Shown here: positions 47,647 through 59,877 of the stretch, piece by piece | Position numbering within the stretch: the first letter of the stretch is position 1 | How the letters are laid out: every line of letters starts with the position of its first letter | Assembly: GCA_022036555.1 (NCBI GenBank) | Contig: CM039139.1 | Span: forward strand, 21,142,981-21,206,980 | Length of the DNA: 64,000 nt | From: Microstegium vimineum | Taxonomy: Eukaryota > Streptophyta > Magnoliopsida > Poales > Poaceae | Direction of reading: 5' to 3' | Translations under genes and position numbers: made by a program | The notes under the pieces: generated by a model | What the model was told of the DNA's origin: nothing | What the model saw: only the letters and a program-made list of their open reading frames with translations | Databases searched by the model: none

Positions 47647-49620
47647 ATGGCGGGGGCCGGAGACAAGGTGGACTACGTCTTCAAGGTGGTGCTGATCGGC
47701 GACTCGGCGGTGGGCAAGTCGCAGATCCTCTCCCGATTCGCCCGCAACGAGTTCAGCCTCGACTCCAAGGCCACCATCGGCGTCGAGTTCCAGACCCGCA
47801 CCCTCGTCATCGACCACAGGAGCGTCAAGGCCCAGATCTGGGACACCGCCGGCCAGGAGAGGTACCAGCAACCAACCACCGCGCCCGTCCGCCTCCCCGC
47901 TCTGCTCCCGATCCTCTCCGCTGCTTTGCAAATCGTGCTCCTAGATCCGTTCCTCTAGGGCAATAGATCTCTGGCGGTAGCTGAAACGTTGAGCGCAATG
48001 GTGGATCTCTACTTGTGAAACATTTACTTTTTTTTTGCGCGCGTTCACACCTACCTTACCAGCACAGGACAATGTGCTGCTAGGTGATTAGATCTGGCAA
48101 CTCTATGCTCATTATGGTGCAGTGCTTTTACTGAACTCATGCGCAAGCTCCTTTAACTGCTGAGGCCGGACGAATTCAATCATTTCTGTTGGTTTCTACT
48201 TGCTCCGTAGTTTTTTAAAAACCGTAATTTGAGAAAGTAAACGTGTGCTATAGTTAGTAGTGGACTAGTGGTGGTGGTGGTGGTGGTGGTTGGTTTTGCA
48301 TTGACAGAAGTTGTTTGACAGGGATCTTGAGCAAATGGGAACAATATTCGAATTATGCGTTGTTGTTCGCAATTACGTACCTTGTACTTTGCTCATCTGC
48401 TGTCTGATACCTGACGTTCTTTAATGCACAGTTGACAACACCTTTAATTCTTTAAAGTTTCTGGTGATCCTGTGGTACAACAAATGAACAAGTCTGCAAG
48501 ACAGTACTGTGAAATGCCCTGCGAGAATTTAAATCCTATGGAGAAAATTTGTTTGTTTATGATGGGATTGGGAGGCCTACCATGTTTGGTTGAATTTGAG
48601 CTCGTACACTTTGAGCTCCACTTGCTTTGTGCACAATGTCATGTTCTTAACTCTCTGTCACTTCGTCAGCATGTTGTTTTGCAGCAAATATGCGATAATA
48701 GCTTGAACCTGCAAGACATGCTCAGGCCACCTTACTAGAAGGGGGCAAATTTTGTAGGAGTAGAATACAAGCATCAATTTGTCCTTATCATTATATCCTA
48801 CGAGGTCTATCCTAAATTCTTTACTCTTGAGAAGAAAACTTACAATGTGCATGATTCACACTCTCCAAGTACTCTGCATATTCGAATCATCAGTTGCTTT
48901 AGACTCGTTCATGATATTATAGTGATCGAGCATTTTGATTAGCTGAGTGCTGACCCATGGAAACTATTTCATATATTGGGTCCTGTTTCATGCCCATGGC
49001 CTTAGAGAATGGCATAACCCATGGAAACTATTTCATATATTGGGTCCTGGTTCATACCCATGGCCTTAGAGAATGGCATCTTTAGTAGTCATTTTTACTT
49101 TTTTAGGTACTGTGACTTTTGTGCCTGCTTTACATCACTTTTTTCATTAACTCTCATGCTGACTGCACCCAACTACTTCAGGTACAGAGCTGTGACAAGC
49201 GCTTACTACAGAGGTGCACTGGGAGCTTTGCTGGTCTATGACATTACCAGACGCCAGAGCTTCGATCATATACCCCGCTGGCTAGACGAACTCCGAGCCC
49301 ATGCTGACAAGAACATTGTGATAATGCTGGTTGGCAACAAGAGTGATCTTGAGGAGCAGCGAGCTGTGAGCACTGAAGATGCAAAGGAGTTTGCCGAGAA
49401 GGAGAATCTCTTCTTCCTGGAGACCTCTGCGCTCCAGGCAACAAACGTAGAGAGTGCTTTTCAAACTGTCTTGACAGAGATCTTCAAAATTCACAGCAAG
49501 AAGAACATGGTGTCGGAGCCAAAGAGCAATGGTGCTGCCCCAGCAATGCCAGGGACTAAGGTCCTTGTCCCAGGTCCGGCGCAGGAAATTCCAAAGAGCA
49601 AGTGCTGCAGTTCCATGTGA
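47647..49620 (+). CDS. RABA4: Rab GTPase, RABA4/Rab11 type
   Basis: Two exons (47647-47861 and 49182-49620) join inside codon 72 to give 217 residues. The switch and nucleotide-binding motifs are complete: P-loop GDSAVGKS, switch I TIGVEF, DTAGQE with the RYRAVTSAYYRGA switch II, NKSD, and ETSA. The C-terminus KCCSSM has the double cysteine used for geranylgeranylation. The single intron inside the DTAGQER segment is usual for plant RABA genes. These GTPases act at the trans-Golgi/recycling compartments and direct secretion to the cell plate and to tip-growing cells. The ATG at 47647 (MAGAGDKVDYVFKVV) gives the family length. The intron holds a recent 64-bp tandem duplication (48953-49080). 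Confidence 0.95.
48953..49080. repeat. 64-bp tandem duplication in the Rab intron
   Basis: Two head-to-tail copies (48953-49016 and 49017-49080) differ by about three to four bases. Each begins acccatggaaactatttc and ends with gagaatggcat. The location is intronic, about 100 bp before the acceptor. Confidence 0.92.
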
Positions 49621-49835
49621 TGGTTCTACGTTTGGTGCTGAGTTTGTTCAAAATATCGCAATACTGTTTTGGTTGTAAATCCCTGCTGAAATGCTTGGAT
49701 TTTGGCGGGATTGTGTTGGAACACTGGTGTATTTTAGATATTTGTCACAATTGTGACATGAGGGAAGGATGTGCTGATGTATTGGTTCTCTTGTTCTCTA
49801 ATTGATATGTTTTATCTCTACTGCAAAGATCTGTA

Positions 49836-50046
49836 GCACTGATTGGTTTTAAGATACCAGTTGTGATTTTTCCGTTTCCTATAATCCACTGATCTTCTTA
49901 TCTGCTAGTTTGCAATCGTGCATATTTTATCTCTGGGGCTAAAAGATAAAATGTACTCTGATTGGTTTTGAGATTGCCGTGACCTGGAAATAATGCACTC
50001 ATCTTATCTGCTAGTTTGCATCATCTCTGGAGCTAAAAGAGAAAAT
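49836..50046. repeat. Imperfect tandem duplication, about 120-bp unit
   Basis: The blocks ctgattggtttt, ag/gagat, cttatctgctagtttgca and tctctgg-g/a-gctaaaaga recur in the same order in two neighbouring copies (49836-49956 and 49957-50046). The second copy is shorter. Confidence 0.65.
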
Positions 50047-50866
50047 CCAACGGCTTGTTATCAGCTCAGTAGGGAAGAAAAAACAATGAACAGTGAAATA
50101 TTGAAGGGGCAAAAAAAAAAAGATGGTGGTCTGTTATAGTGGGAGTCTGGGCCTGAAGCGGGCCAATGATGCAGCGGCCTGTAATCCTTCCACCGTTGGA
50201 AGCGGACAGTGATCGCTGCTCTGTGAAGCCAGCCTCACGCCGTTCCTGCCACTTTAGGCCCAGGGAGGCCCAGACCTTCGCCTAAGTCTCCACTGGCCAC
50301 AACCAACTTGGAATGGGGCAGGCCAGCCAAGGCACACCACAGGCCCAGGTCCAGACTCCGCACCAAACATCCACACCACCCTTAAAGCCCCCACTTGGGT
50401 TACAAGCCCACGCAACTGAGCTCGGCGAGGGTGGCCTGCGGAGACAGCTATTTAAGCTGGTAGTACTCAGCTTGGAGTGGCGAGGTGGTACTAAACAGAG
50501 GGACAAGCAACGACTGGTACACTGGCTTTCCTTTCAGGCGTTTTGTGGCTTCTTGAGCGAAATCTGTCGATGCGACCGGTGAATGCATATGGATGAATCG
50601 AGGTAAACGATGCGCAGTTCTTTTAACCGCAGCTGGTGTTTTAAAGTCTTGATGACAATTCCAACTTGCATTGTTAGAGAAATCAGAATGATATTTTCTC
50701 AATCAAAAGAAAAGGAAAAAAGAACAGCTCGCGCTTTCCCATGCTGGCCGCACTGGTAAGAAAGAGATTCAAGTTTTGTGTGTGTGTTTTTTTAAACAGA
50801 TTCTGGTTTTTAAATGCATCAGGTTTCCGCGACAGAACGTATGGTTACTTTACTCTATTTTCTCAT

Positions 50867-50924
<58 letters not shown>
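50867..50924 (+). repeat. Uninterrupted run of 58 G
   Basis: Positions 50867 to 50924 are all G. Such a long homopolymer is rare in plant DNA and hard to sequence, so the exact length may be an assembly product. The many Gly-rich frames across it are not genes. Confidence 0.95.
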
Positions 50925-50925
<1 letters not shown>

Positions 50926-51881
50926 AGGAGGAGGATTACAGCACCCAGCAAGTCCAAGAGCCCGCTGCCAGTTTTGCTCTCAAGAGCGGTGCTCCGACGG
51001 GCCACGGCCGCACGTAAAAAAAAAGCTCCCGCATCGCTGCGCGCTTGGTCCCAGGCTCCCAGCAGCTGCGAGAAACACGCGGATCAGCGTCCACGGCTCA
51101 AGTAGGATGGATGGATGGACGGACGGACACGGGAACGGGACACGCCCCTGACGCCAAACGACCGAGCAGACCACTGTTGTTGCGTCCCCTTGTTCCCGCG
51201 AGAAACTCACGGGTCTGTCTGGCTGTCTCAACGCCGCGTTATTTTTCTGCCGTTTCCGATGAGTGTGCCCACTGCCCAGCTTGTGTGGCTGTGCGAACAA
51301 CTGAACAAAGCCGTGCGACAACAGGTCTGCATGGGTGAAAATGGCGCTGGTGTCGCACCATGCCAGTGTCAGTCAGTGCGGCGCCGCCGGTGGATACACA
51401 TGGGCAGGACACCAATAGTACGCCGTAGCGCCGCCGTGTAGGCGAAGAACAGAACTGCATTGCACGTACCGATTGCATACGACTATACGATGGACTGGCG
51501 CGGTGCCGCCGTGGCACTGGCATCGGCTGCGCCGCCGGCCGCCCTAGTCCCCTATGGACCACCTACCGTCGAGGCCCCGTTTCCATTTGGACCGGATGTT
51601 TTCCGGAGGCGGAGGGATTTCACGGGATTGCATTCCTCTACTGTTCTACTTGCATGCACCGTTGCACAAAACAGGCGACACGTCATTATACAGCGTTGCC
51701 CCGGCCCTTGCCGTAATATGGCGGATAATAAAAAGCAGATCGTGGTAGTTTTCACAGAGAAACAAGAAGCAGTTCTTCCATGTATGCGTCGCCAGCGATG
51801 GACACTGAGCCAGCCACAATGGTGGCGCCCACACTCAATATGCATCAAATCTAATGTTAAGTATATATACCTTAAGATCTA

Positions 51882-52176
51882 GGTGCTGTTTGGTTCTGTA
51901 TTGGGAATGGTAACGGTAATGGGGGTCAGCCGCCTGCGCTAATGGTTGCTAGGAACTGAATACGCTACTTGTTTGGGTGGAGCAGTGTGCATCGGGCAAG
52001 GCAGCAACCTCCTTTGTTTTTTGGCGGGGCAGCTGATAGCGTTGGGAGCCGAAGGGGTTTTGTATGGGAGCGGATCCATTCACAGCGTGGACTAGACCAA
52101 CCAAACGTTTGGCAACATAAATTGTTCACGCGGGGAAGCGATGCGGGGCCGAAGCGGCCAAACCAAACAGCTCCCT
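51882..52176. mobile_element. hAT-like MITE with GTGCTGTTTGGTT ends
   Basis: The left end GGTGCTGTTTGGTT and the right end AACCAAACAGCTCCC form terminal inverted repeats about 290 bp apart. The interior is GC-rich and has no coding capacity. The class is inferred from the end sequence. Confidence 0.7.
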
Positions 52177-52243
52177 AAAGTTTCATTACACTCTCATGTT
52201 CATAGTTTTTACTCCATTGAAATTTCACTATAATGGATTTATG

Positions 52244-52440
52244 CCTTAGGTCATTCTCAGTAGGTGTTTCATATCATATTTTCTAACGTAACACAGATAT
52301 ATTTTACAAACAGTGTACACAAAAAACTATTCCTCTTCTCATAAGACTTTCATCATTTCTCTTTTCATCAATATAGCGTCACATCAGCGTATTATTGTCC
52401 ATGAAATTTTGATGAAACACCAGTAAAACTGGTCTTAGGG
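52244..52440. mobile_element. MITE with TAGGTGTTTCAT ends
   Basis: Left border ccttaggtcattctcagtag followed by gtgtttcat; right border atgaaacaccagtaaaactg followed by gtcttagg. The ends pair as inverted repeats, about 200 bp apart. It is non-coding. Confidence 0.65.
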
Positions 52441-53206
52441 CACATGAATTGATAATAAATTTGATAACTTCTGCAATGACTTGTATATTAGAATGTTTGC
52501 AAGCTATTTAGTTTGGACATGTATGCATAAATTAGGATGATCAATTATGAATATAATACTCCTATACGTCTACCGCTGTGTTGGTTATACAAAGTTAAAG
52601 TAGGCTGCTCTAGGTCGAATCTACTCGTGATCCTTCGCTGTTGATAGCTGACACGTGACACACCAAAATATCTCATGTACAAAGTTAAATTGGGCACGCT
52701 CTGGGTCGAAATTCACTCTCGATGTTTATTTGGATGTTCATATGTTTCTCTCAATACATGTGTTGAAATATGCTTTGGTGTGAAACACAGAGTATAAACT
52801 AAATTCTATACAAAATCACCCCCAATACACGTAGATTGAGATGAAAATACAAACATCCATTCATTCAGAAACGTCGCCAGCTTTCGTCAGTGCGTCTCTC
52901 TCTCGTCCCGTCCAAGACGTAGGACGGTAGGACAGGAGGTTCCCGTGCGTCCAGCAAAGCAGTCGGTCGGCGCGGCATAGTGCGGTGATCGTCTGATCAA
53001 GTCCACGTCGGACGTATGACCATTGACACCAACGCATGTGCCAGGGTGGAGATTTCCTATCCAGTTATCCTCTTATCCACGCAGGACCAGCGAACGCACC
53101 TCCGCCGCTCGCAGCCGCCGGCGTCCGCCACGCGCTCGACTCGACAAAGTGCCGCGCGCCTAAACTCTCCCGGGCTCGATCTCACTCCTAGCGCCCGCCG
53201 CGGCTG

Positions 53207-55576
53207 ATGCCGCTCGCCGGCATTGCCCTCGCGCCTCTCCTCGTCTCACCTCTAGTAGCGCCTCCCCCTCGCCGTAGCAGCAGCGTTGCCAATGCCACTG
53301 CCGCCGCCAGGAGGCCACCAAGAGCTCTCCAGCGAGCTCGGTGCTCGGCTACAGCCGCTCCAAGTGAAGCCGGTGCGCTTTCGCGCGCAACGCTGCTATG
53401 GAGGGCGGCGAAGCTACCCATCTACTCCGTGGCGCTAGTGCCACTCACCGTGAGTTGTTGCAAGCCCAAGCCCTGTTTAATGTGACGCACTGCCATCCAG
53501 TGATCCAGAGCACAATTTTTGACACGTCCCCCCCCCCCTCTTTGTAATTCAGAACTGGATGCCTAGAACTAGAAGTTGTTTCAGAATTGGGATGTTGTAA
53601 CCACATACTTTGTTTTGCAATTTTGGATGCCTAGCCCTTTTTACACATTTCGCATTTGTGTATGGTTGCAGGTGGGGAGTGCTGCTGCTTATCATCATGC
53701 GGGTTTATTCCTTACCAAGCGCTATTTTGTTCTCCTGACAGCAGCAGTCCTCGTGATCACTTGGCTCAATCTCAGGTAAAAAATGATTTCTAAAATGGAA
53801 AATCGTTTTCAACGTAATGTCAGTTTATTGAACAGGGCTAATCTTGTGGATTAGTTCAAAAACGTAGAACAACGATTTTTGAAGTCAAATCCTTTGTTTG
53901 ACTTCACTGCAGCAATGATGTTTATGACTCGGATACTGGGGCTGATAAGAACAAGAAAGAATCTGTTGTCAGCATTACTGGCAGGTACTCTACTCTTGTT
54001 TCAAAGAGCTACTAATAACATTGTAAATGGCTTGCATAGTTTGTTTTTTTGGAAGTGAAACATGATGTTATGTTGTAACCTGATTATGCAGTCGAGCAAT
54101 GACACAAAATGCCGCAAACGTTTCCCTATTCCTGGGGTTTGCAGGGCTATTTTGGGCCTTTGCAGAAGCCAAGGATATGAGATTCATTTTATTGGTGACG
54201 TGTGCAATCTTCTGTGGTTATGTTTACCAGGTAATATTATCTTCACTCCCTTTTTTCAAGGAACTACTAGTGTGTTATATCTTAATGGTCTGTATCATTG
54301 GTTAGACCATATGTACCTGGCTGTTTGTATTGACTTTGAATTCTTGTACACATAATAGTAGTATTTTAGCCATAAAGTCATTATTCAAGTAGCTAGAGTA
54401 ACATTTCTCGTTCTTTGCTTTCATTCTTTTGACTTTGTGCATTTCCTCAGTGTCCTCCGTTCCGATTAAGTTATCAAGGACTAGGTGAGCCGTTGTGTTT
54501 TTCTGCATTTGGTCCATTGGCAACCACAGCTTTTTACTTCTCAAACAGCAGCATAAATATTTCGAGGTATCTTCTGGAACAATGAGATTCCCTAACCATG
54601 GATTATTGCTGTACAACTTAGTTGAAGACCATTATTTCACTTGCAACTCAACCTAAATGGTATTTTCAATATTGTGATATGCCAGCGGAACGGCACTTCT
54701 CCCTCTCACCAAAACAGTTATTGCTTCATCTATTCTTGTTGGGCTGACAACTACTTTGATACTCTTCTGCAGCCATTTCCATCAGGTATAACTCTGGCTC
54801 ACAATATAGTGTCCAATCTATAATTTTTCCACAAGTAATCCAGTGTAGTATTTTTTTTTTTGAAAAGAATAGTCCAGTGTGTATTACTTTGTTTTCTTCT
54901 GAGAAAAAAAAAATCTTATAAGCAGATACACCCTTTTATTCTGTAGATTGATGGAGATCTTGCTGTTGGAAAGATGTCTCCACTGGTATTTCTTCTAACT
55001 TAAAACCAAGTTCGAGTTTCCTTTTACCAGTTTTCACTTCGCAACCATAACATTTTTTATTATTATAACACGGATTTTGTGTACCTAAATCTGCCAACAG
55101 GTAAGAATTGGCACTAAAGCAGGATCACGGATAGTGTCAATTGGTATTCTTATGCTTTACATTCTCTTGGCTGCATTTGGTATATGCAGATCTCTCCCAC
55201 CAGCTTGCATTGTGAGCTACTCTCAACCGATCATACTGCTCCATGTATGTAAAAAGAAGTAGTGATCTTGACTTGCAGTTCTTGGCTCAACCATTGCTAC
55301 GATAATTTTCAGGTCCTCTGTGCCCTTACTCTGCCCATGGGGAAGTTGGTTGTGGACTATGTGCTGAAAAATCACGAGGTAAATCATCACTCTTCTCCCC
55401 TGCGTTTCTCTGAAAAATGAAGATGTGATTTTGCACTGATACGGTTTGAGATCAAACGCCTTCAGGACAACACAAAGATATTCATGGCGAAGTACTACTG
55501 CGTGCGCTTGCACGCGCTGTTTGGGATGGCACTAGCTTCTGGTTTGGCCTTGGCCCGTAATGGTATATTAGCCTGA
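53207..55576 (+). CDS. ABC4: 1,4-dihydroxy-2-naphthoate polyprenyl(phytyl)transferase, chloroplast
   Basis: Ten exons join in frame to 366 residues: 53207-53449, 53672-53775, 53913-53984, 54092-54230, 54451-54566, 54686-54785, 54947-54985, 55101-55211, 55313-55378, 55466-55576. This is a UbiA-family integral membrane prenyltransferase. It attaches the phytyl chain to dihydroxynaphthoate in phylloquinone (vitamin K1) synthesis, needed for photosystem I. The first Asp-rich motif NDVYDSDTGAD (about residues 116-126) and the second region DGDLAVGK are both visible; each binds Mg2+-diphosphate in the family. The first 60 residues are Ala/Pro/Ser/Arg-rich, as for a chloroplast transit peptide. Several hydrophobic segments follow. 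The sequence fits MenA/ABC4 (At1g60600 type) better than the homogentisate branch. All introns are GT-AG. Confidence 0.92.
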
Positions 55577-55789
55577 CAGTGACAGGCAGCACTGAAATCC
55601 AGGAGAGGATCCAGAGCACCCTGCAGAACTGCTTCTGATTCAACAACCCAACAGCCGAACGGTGAGAATGGGCGCAGTACTGAACATCAGCGGTTTTGCT
55701 AGAAATGGGAGAGGATTGGCCTAGGTGAAGTAGATTAGCTACTACAACGTCAGATGCACACCGGCCCGTATCAGACCGCAAGTTTGTAA

Positions 55790-57600
55790 GGTCCTATCCA
55801 AAGATAGAGGAGGGTGAATAGTCTAAATTCAAAAACTTAAAACAAACTCAACAACAAGTTAGACAATAAAGTGGCGAAACTTTAACTAACAATAGCAAAC
55901 TAAAGAATGTGAAACCTCATACCACAATTGCTATCCTAATATAGCTCTAGGATCACTCAATTCCTATTCAAGTTTAGTAGCCCTCTAGACACAACCTAAT
56001 ATACTAAACAAGTATAAATAAGGTAAATGCAAAGGAGGTGAAAGTGATTATGCCGCCGAGTAGAGAATTGAACCAATTACAATAAGAGCTCGAAGATAGT
56101 CAATCAATCCAATCAATGGGAGACAAGGTTGACACTTGATTTTTCTCCCGAGGTTCACTAGTTTGCCAACTAGCTACGTCCTCGCTGTGACGGCTCACTC
56201 ACTTGGAGGTTCACGAGCTAATTGGCATCACACGCCAAACCCGTCACCGGGTGCCGCACAACCAACACAAGATGAGGGCTCTCCAAGACACGCGCAATCC
56301 ACTAGAGTTACCTTTGCGATCTCCCGCAGGGAAGGCACAAGAACCCCTCACAATCTTCACTTGTGGCCAACGAAGCACAATCACGAAGCTTCTCGAATCC
56401 ACACCGCTTGCTCCAAACCGTCTAGGTGATGACAATCACCAAGAGTAACAAGAAACTAAAAGCTGGTATCAACTCCCAAGTGCCACTAAGATGAATCACT
56501 TCATGCAATGCACTTGATCACTCAACTCACTCAAATGGATGAACAATCAACTATGAGATGAGTGGGAGTGTGTGTAGTTTGGTCACAAGAGTATGCAACA
56601 GCCAAATGTCAGAGACTCCTTGAACACTACACCCCTTATATCTCCTCAAAAACTAGCATTTTCCACTTTTGACTGATGAACGTTGACACACGGACTACTT
56701 TCGGACCAACCCGCCCAATGCACATGGTCCGACGGATATGGTCCGACGCTTCGGAGCCTATCCGATGCTTCTGGCATGGCACGTGTCCTCTGTTCTGAAT
56801 TTGACCGTTGGAGATACTAAACTCTGACCTCAAACCACTTCCAATCCGGACCCTGGTCCGACCTTTGCCTTACTTCGACTGGGATACAGTAAGCACCCTG
56901 CCGACTTCTGGTCCGAACTCACCACCGACTGAACCCTTGGTCGGAGCCTCTGGGTCTCGTCAATTTTACGCAGGGAGTCAGTGCTTCGACCAATTGTCTG
57001 GTCGAGAGTTGCCTTGATTCCTGCTGACCAACGACTTCAGAAATGTCTACTATGTCCGACGCACCATCAGACACAATTCGAAGCCTTGTCCTGCGCTGAA
57101 CTGCCCGAGTTTGAACACAGACTACTTTCATAGTCAGCTCACTTGCCAAATGGGCAAGCTCCTGTCTATCAGATCTTTTCTCTTTCCTTCCCTTGATCTC
57201 GTGCCACACAGTGTTAAACTGCCTTATGCATGGGGGATATATGATTAGTTTACAAGGGATTGATTCATTAGGTTTAGATGCAGCATATGATCAACCTTTT
57301 GCACTTGATAGTGTACCACTAACTATTTCCATTTTATAGTACGGTACTATCTAAATGTGATCCACCCACAGTGTCTTGATCACCAAATTAGAAGTCATAT
57401 TATACCTTTGCTGAAAGCTTTAGGACTCCTCTTTACCTCTTCCCAAGTGTGGACCTTGCTAGCTTTCCTCTTAGACTCTTGCTCCATTGTCACCTTTCTT
57501 CACTGTGATTAACCTACTCATCCACTAGAGCTAGGTTAGTACTAGGTTCATCAATTGTCAAAACATAGAGTATCTTTCCAAAGTTGTCATGCTCCTTACT
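55790..57600. mobile_element. Unclassified high-copy-type grass repeat
   Basis: The block begins near ggtcctatccaaagatagag and gagggtgaatagtc. It contains phrases such as tctcccgaggttcacta, cacacgccaaacccg, gtgccgcacaaccaacac and repeated ggtccgac/gaccgttgga motifs, all of which I associate with repeated grass intergenic elements. No coding domain is visible, and neither ends nor target duplication were found. Class (LTR or other) is open and the borders are approximate. Confidence 0.45.
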
Positions 57601-58678
57601 GAATGAAGAGTTGAGACTTCAGTGCTCGAGTTTCATTGCTTCAGCATCGTTTTTGCCCAGAGCACGCCATGTACGACTTTGACCATCGGCTGCCGTGCAC
57701 GTCAGACTGCCGTTGCGGGGATCAGTATGATTGAATTCCAAGCGAGGACGAGTCATGTACAGGCATTACTACATCTCTGCACTAAACGTACGACTGACCA
57801 TACAGATTTGGAGAGTCATTCACACCGTCGTTGAGTTCACATTTTGGCTTCTTGGTAGTGTTACAGCTACGTTAATTGCTTGTAATTGCATCGTCCTGTA
57901 GTTCACTGTCTGTCCAGCAACTACTTATATATACAGCCGAACACTGCTGATGCTGCAAAGTGTTCCCCAGGCCATACTGGTCAATCCTTACACTGACACA
58001 AGTCAAAGGCCATGCTCACACAACGTGATGCGCAAATCCAAACCTGGATGGCGTTGGCATAAACAACCAGAGCAGCTGGAAAACTTACTGTTGAAAGTGA
58101 AATGCTACTAATACAATGCATTCAGGCGACAAAAATACAACAGAAAAAAAAATCAATGTTTTGAGTTTTGACCATACAAGCGTAGTTTACAGGAAGAAAA
58201 CAACAACTGGCGTCTTCTCAGCGCATCACTTTCAAATTGGATTCGTAGTAGTAACTGTTACCCTATCATATCATCCATCTTTCACAGAAATGGACATCTG
58301 TGCTTCTCAGCTCCCGCTTTTCAATCAACTTGGTTCACAGTAAAAATTCTCCTTAGTGGACGCACCTCGCGTCAACAACACCCAATTGACCGAAAACTCG
58401 CAAATTGTGGAGAGGCATATACTCCATAGAGTGATTTAAAGCTTGTAACTAAAATATGCTCGTCCCACATTCATGATCGATCGGTCAAAGAAACACCTTT
58501 GCTCCAATGTCGACAGCTTCAGGAATCAGGGGGATAAAAAAAAACATGGAGACCTTTTGCTCTTGCCAGTCATCCAGTAGAGAAAAATGAGTTCCATCTA
58601 CGACCCAATAGTTTCACGACCCAACCATGCATAACAAAAATGATTTAAAGCTGCTGACGGTTCCCTTTGTGGGAGAAC

Positions 58679-58731
58679 GATAGGAACTAATTTCATTTAT
58701 AAACAGAAATGTAAATGAAATTAGTTCTATC
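58679..58731. repeat. Near-perfect 20-bp hairpin
   Basis: The left arm (58679-58699) and right arm (58712-58731) are complementary over 20 bases with one bulged G on the left. The loop is about 12 bases. The stem core is gaactaatttcattta. Outer bases partly continue the pairing (aacgata against tatcg). Confidence 0.85.
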
Positions 58732-59877
58732 GTATCGTTACATTTCTGCCCCACCAAACAGCTCGGGTTCAATGGCTAAAGATTGCAACACCTGGTGATC
58801 CTTACCATGTCGGGTGCAGGGCATGTTTGGATTGACCTGGTGGAAAGGCTACCTGGCCTAGACAACAATCCTAGGCGTTCAAATTTAGCACTTGCCTAAT
58901 GGTTGGATGTGTTCCTAGGCAGCAGACACCAAGACCTGTGGAAAGGACCTGTTTTGCTTTAACCCCATGCAAAACTGCCTTGCTTGCGCCGCGTCGCTCT
59001 CATCAGGCGTGTGGTTTCTGGTGATGCATGCTTGGCCCCAAAGTTGTTCGGAGAGTTCGATGCCATCACAAAAACTGTTACAATACTAACTCATGAGCCA
59101 TGAATAAGCAAAGAGTACTACAGCCCATGATGATTAACAAGAGAGGAGGGCAGAGCCAAATGGCGATGTGTCACCAAACATGCTTTGTAATTCATTCATG
59201 TGACCATAATTAGATGCGCCACCGTGCACCACAAAACAAACCGATGTCCATGTCACACCAGAAACCAAAGTTTAATTTGCAATTGCCTACCGAACAAAAT
59301 CTATTACCAACAAGGATCCAAATATTCCAGCAGAGCAAAGACCAAGTATTCATATCGAATCGCATGCACAGGCACATGAAACGATTGGGCTTAGTCCCAA
59401 TCCTTTTGAGCTCACAAGTCCACGAGGAAGAACATTGTAGTTGAAATGAGTTTACTTTTTACTGCAAGAGTAGACAGGTCCCATCGAAGATAAAAACTAC
59501 TTACTTACTTAAGTATATCATCATCCTAAAGAAGTTTTGGATATGAGATTCTGCCATACATATTGCTGTGTTACAAAAAAAAAATTAGCCAAACATGAGC
59601 AAATCCATATTGGTTGCCAACCAAACGCCGCATGTCCCCATATACACCAACAAAATATCAAGGCAAGTGGAGCACGCTAGGAGGGAGAAAAAAAAGAAGA
59701 GCTAATTTCTAGGTTTTTGAGAGGAGAGATGGAGCTAACAGAATGTGAAGTGAGTATTTGCTTGCTTTGCTGCTTCCTCCTTTGTTCGCCCCCGACCGCC
59801 GCCGCCGCCTCGCCAGATCTCTCCTACACCAGCCGTATCTACACATCGCGCGGCGGCGGCGCAACGGTGGTGCGGCG

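Larger units (their letters stand above)
49621..53206. other. Intergenic between Rab and ABC4 genes
   Basis: No gene is supported. It contains the Rab 3' UTR, an imperfect tandem duplication (49836-50046), a 58-base G run (50867-50924), a MITE at 51882-52176 and another at 52244-52440. 50.9-51.9 kb is GC-rich with overlapping short frames. 52880-53206 is the presumed promoter and leader of the ABC4 gene. Confidence 0.55.
55577..59877. other. Interval between ABC4 and the VQ gene
   Basis: After the ABC4 3' UTR a repeat-like block runs from about 55790 to about 57600 (see its own entry). 57600-58640 has no recognised feature. A hairpin lies at 58679-58731. 58760-59877 has no gene that I can support; its last part is the 3' flank of the minus-strand VQ gene. 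Confidence 0.5.

Noticed and set aside
50741..51151. Gly-rich frames across the G run
   Set aside because: The homopolymer itself creates the poly-Gly; there is no other coding evidence.
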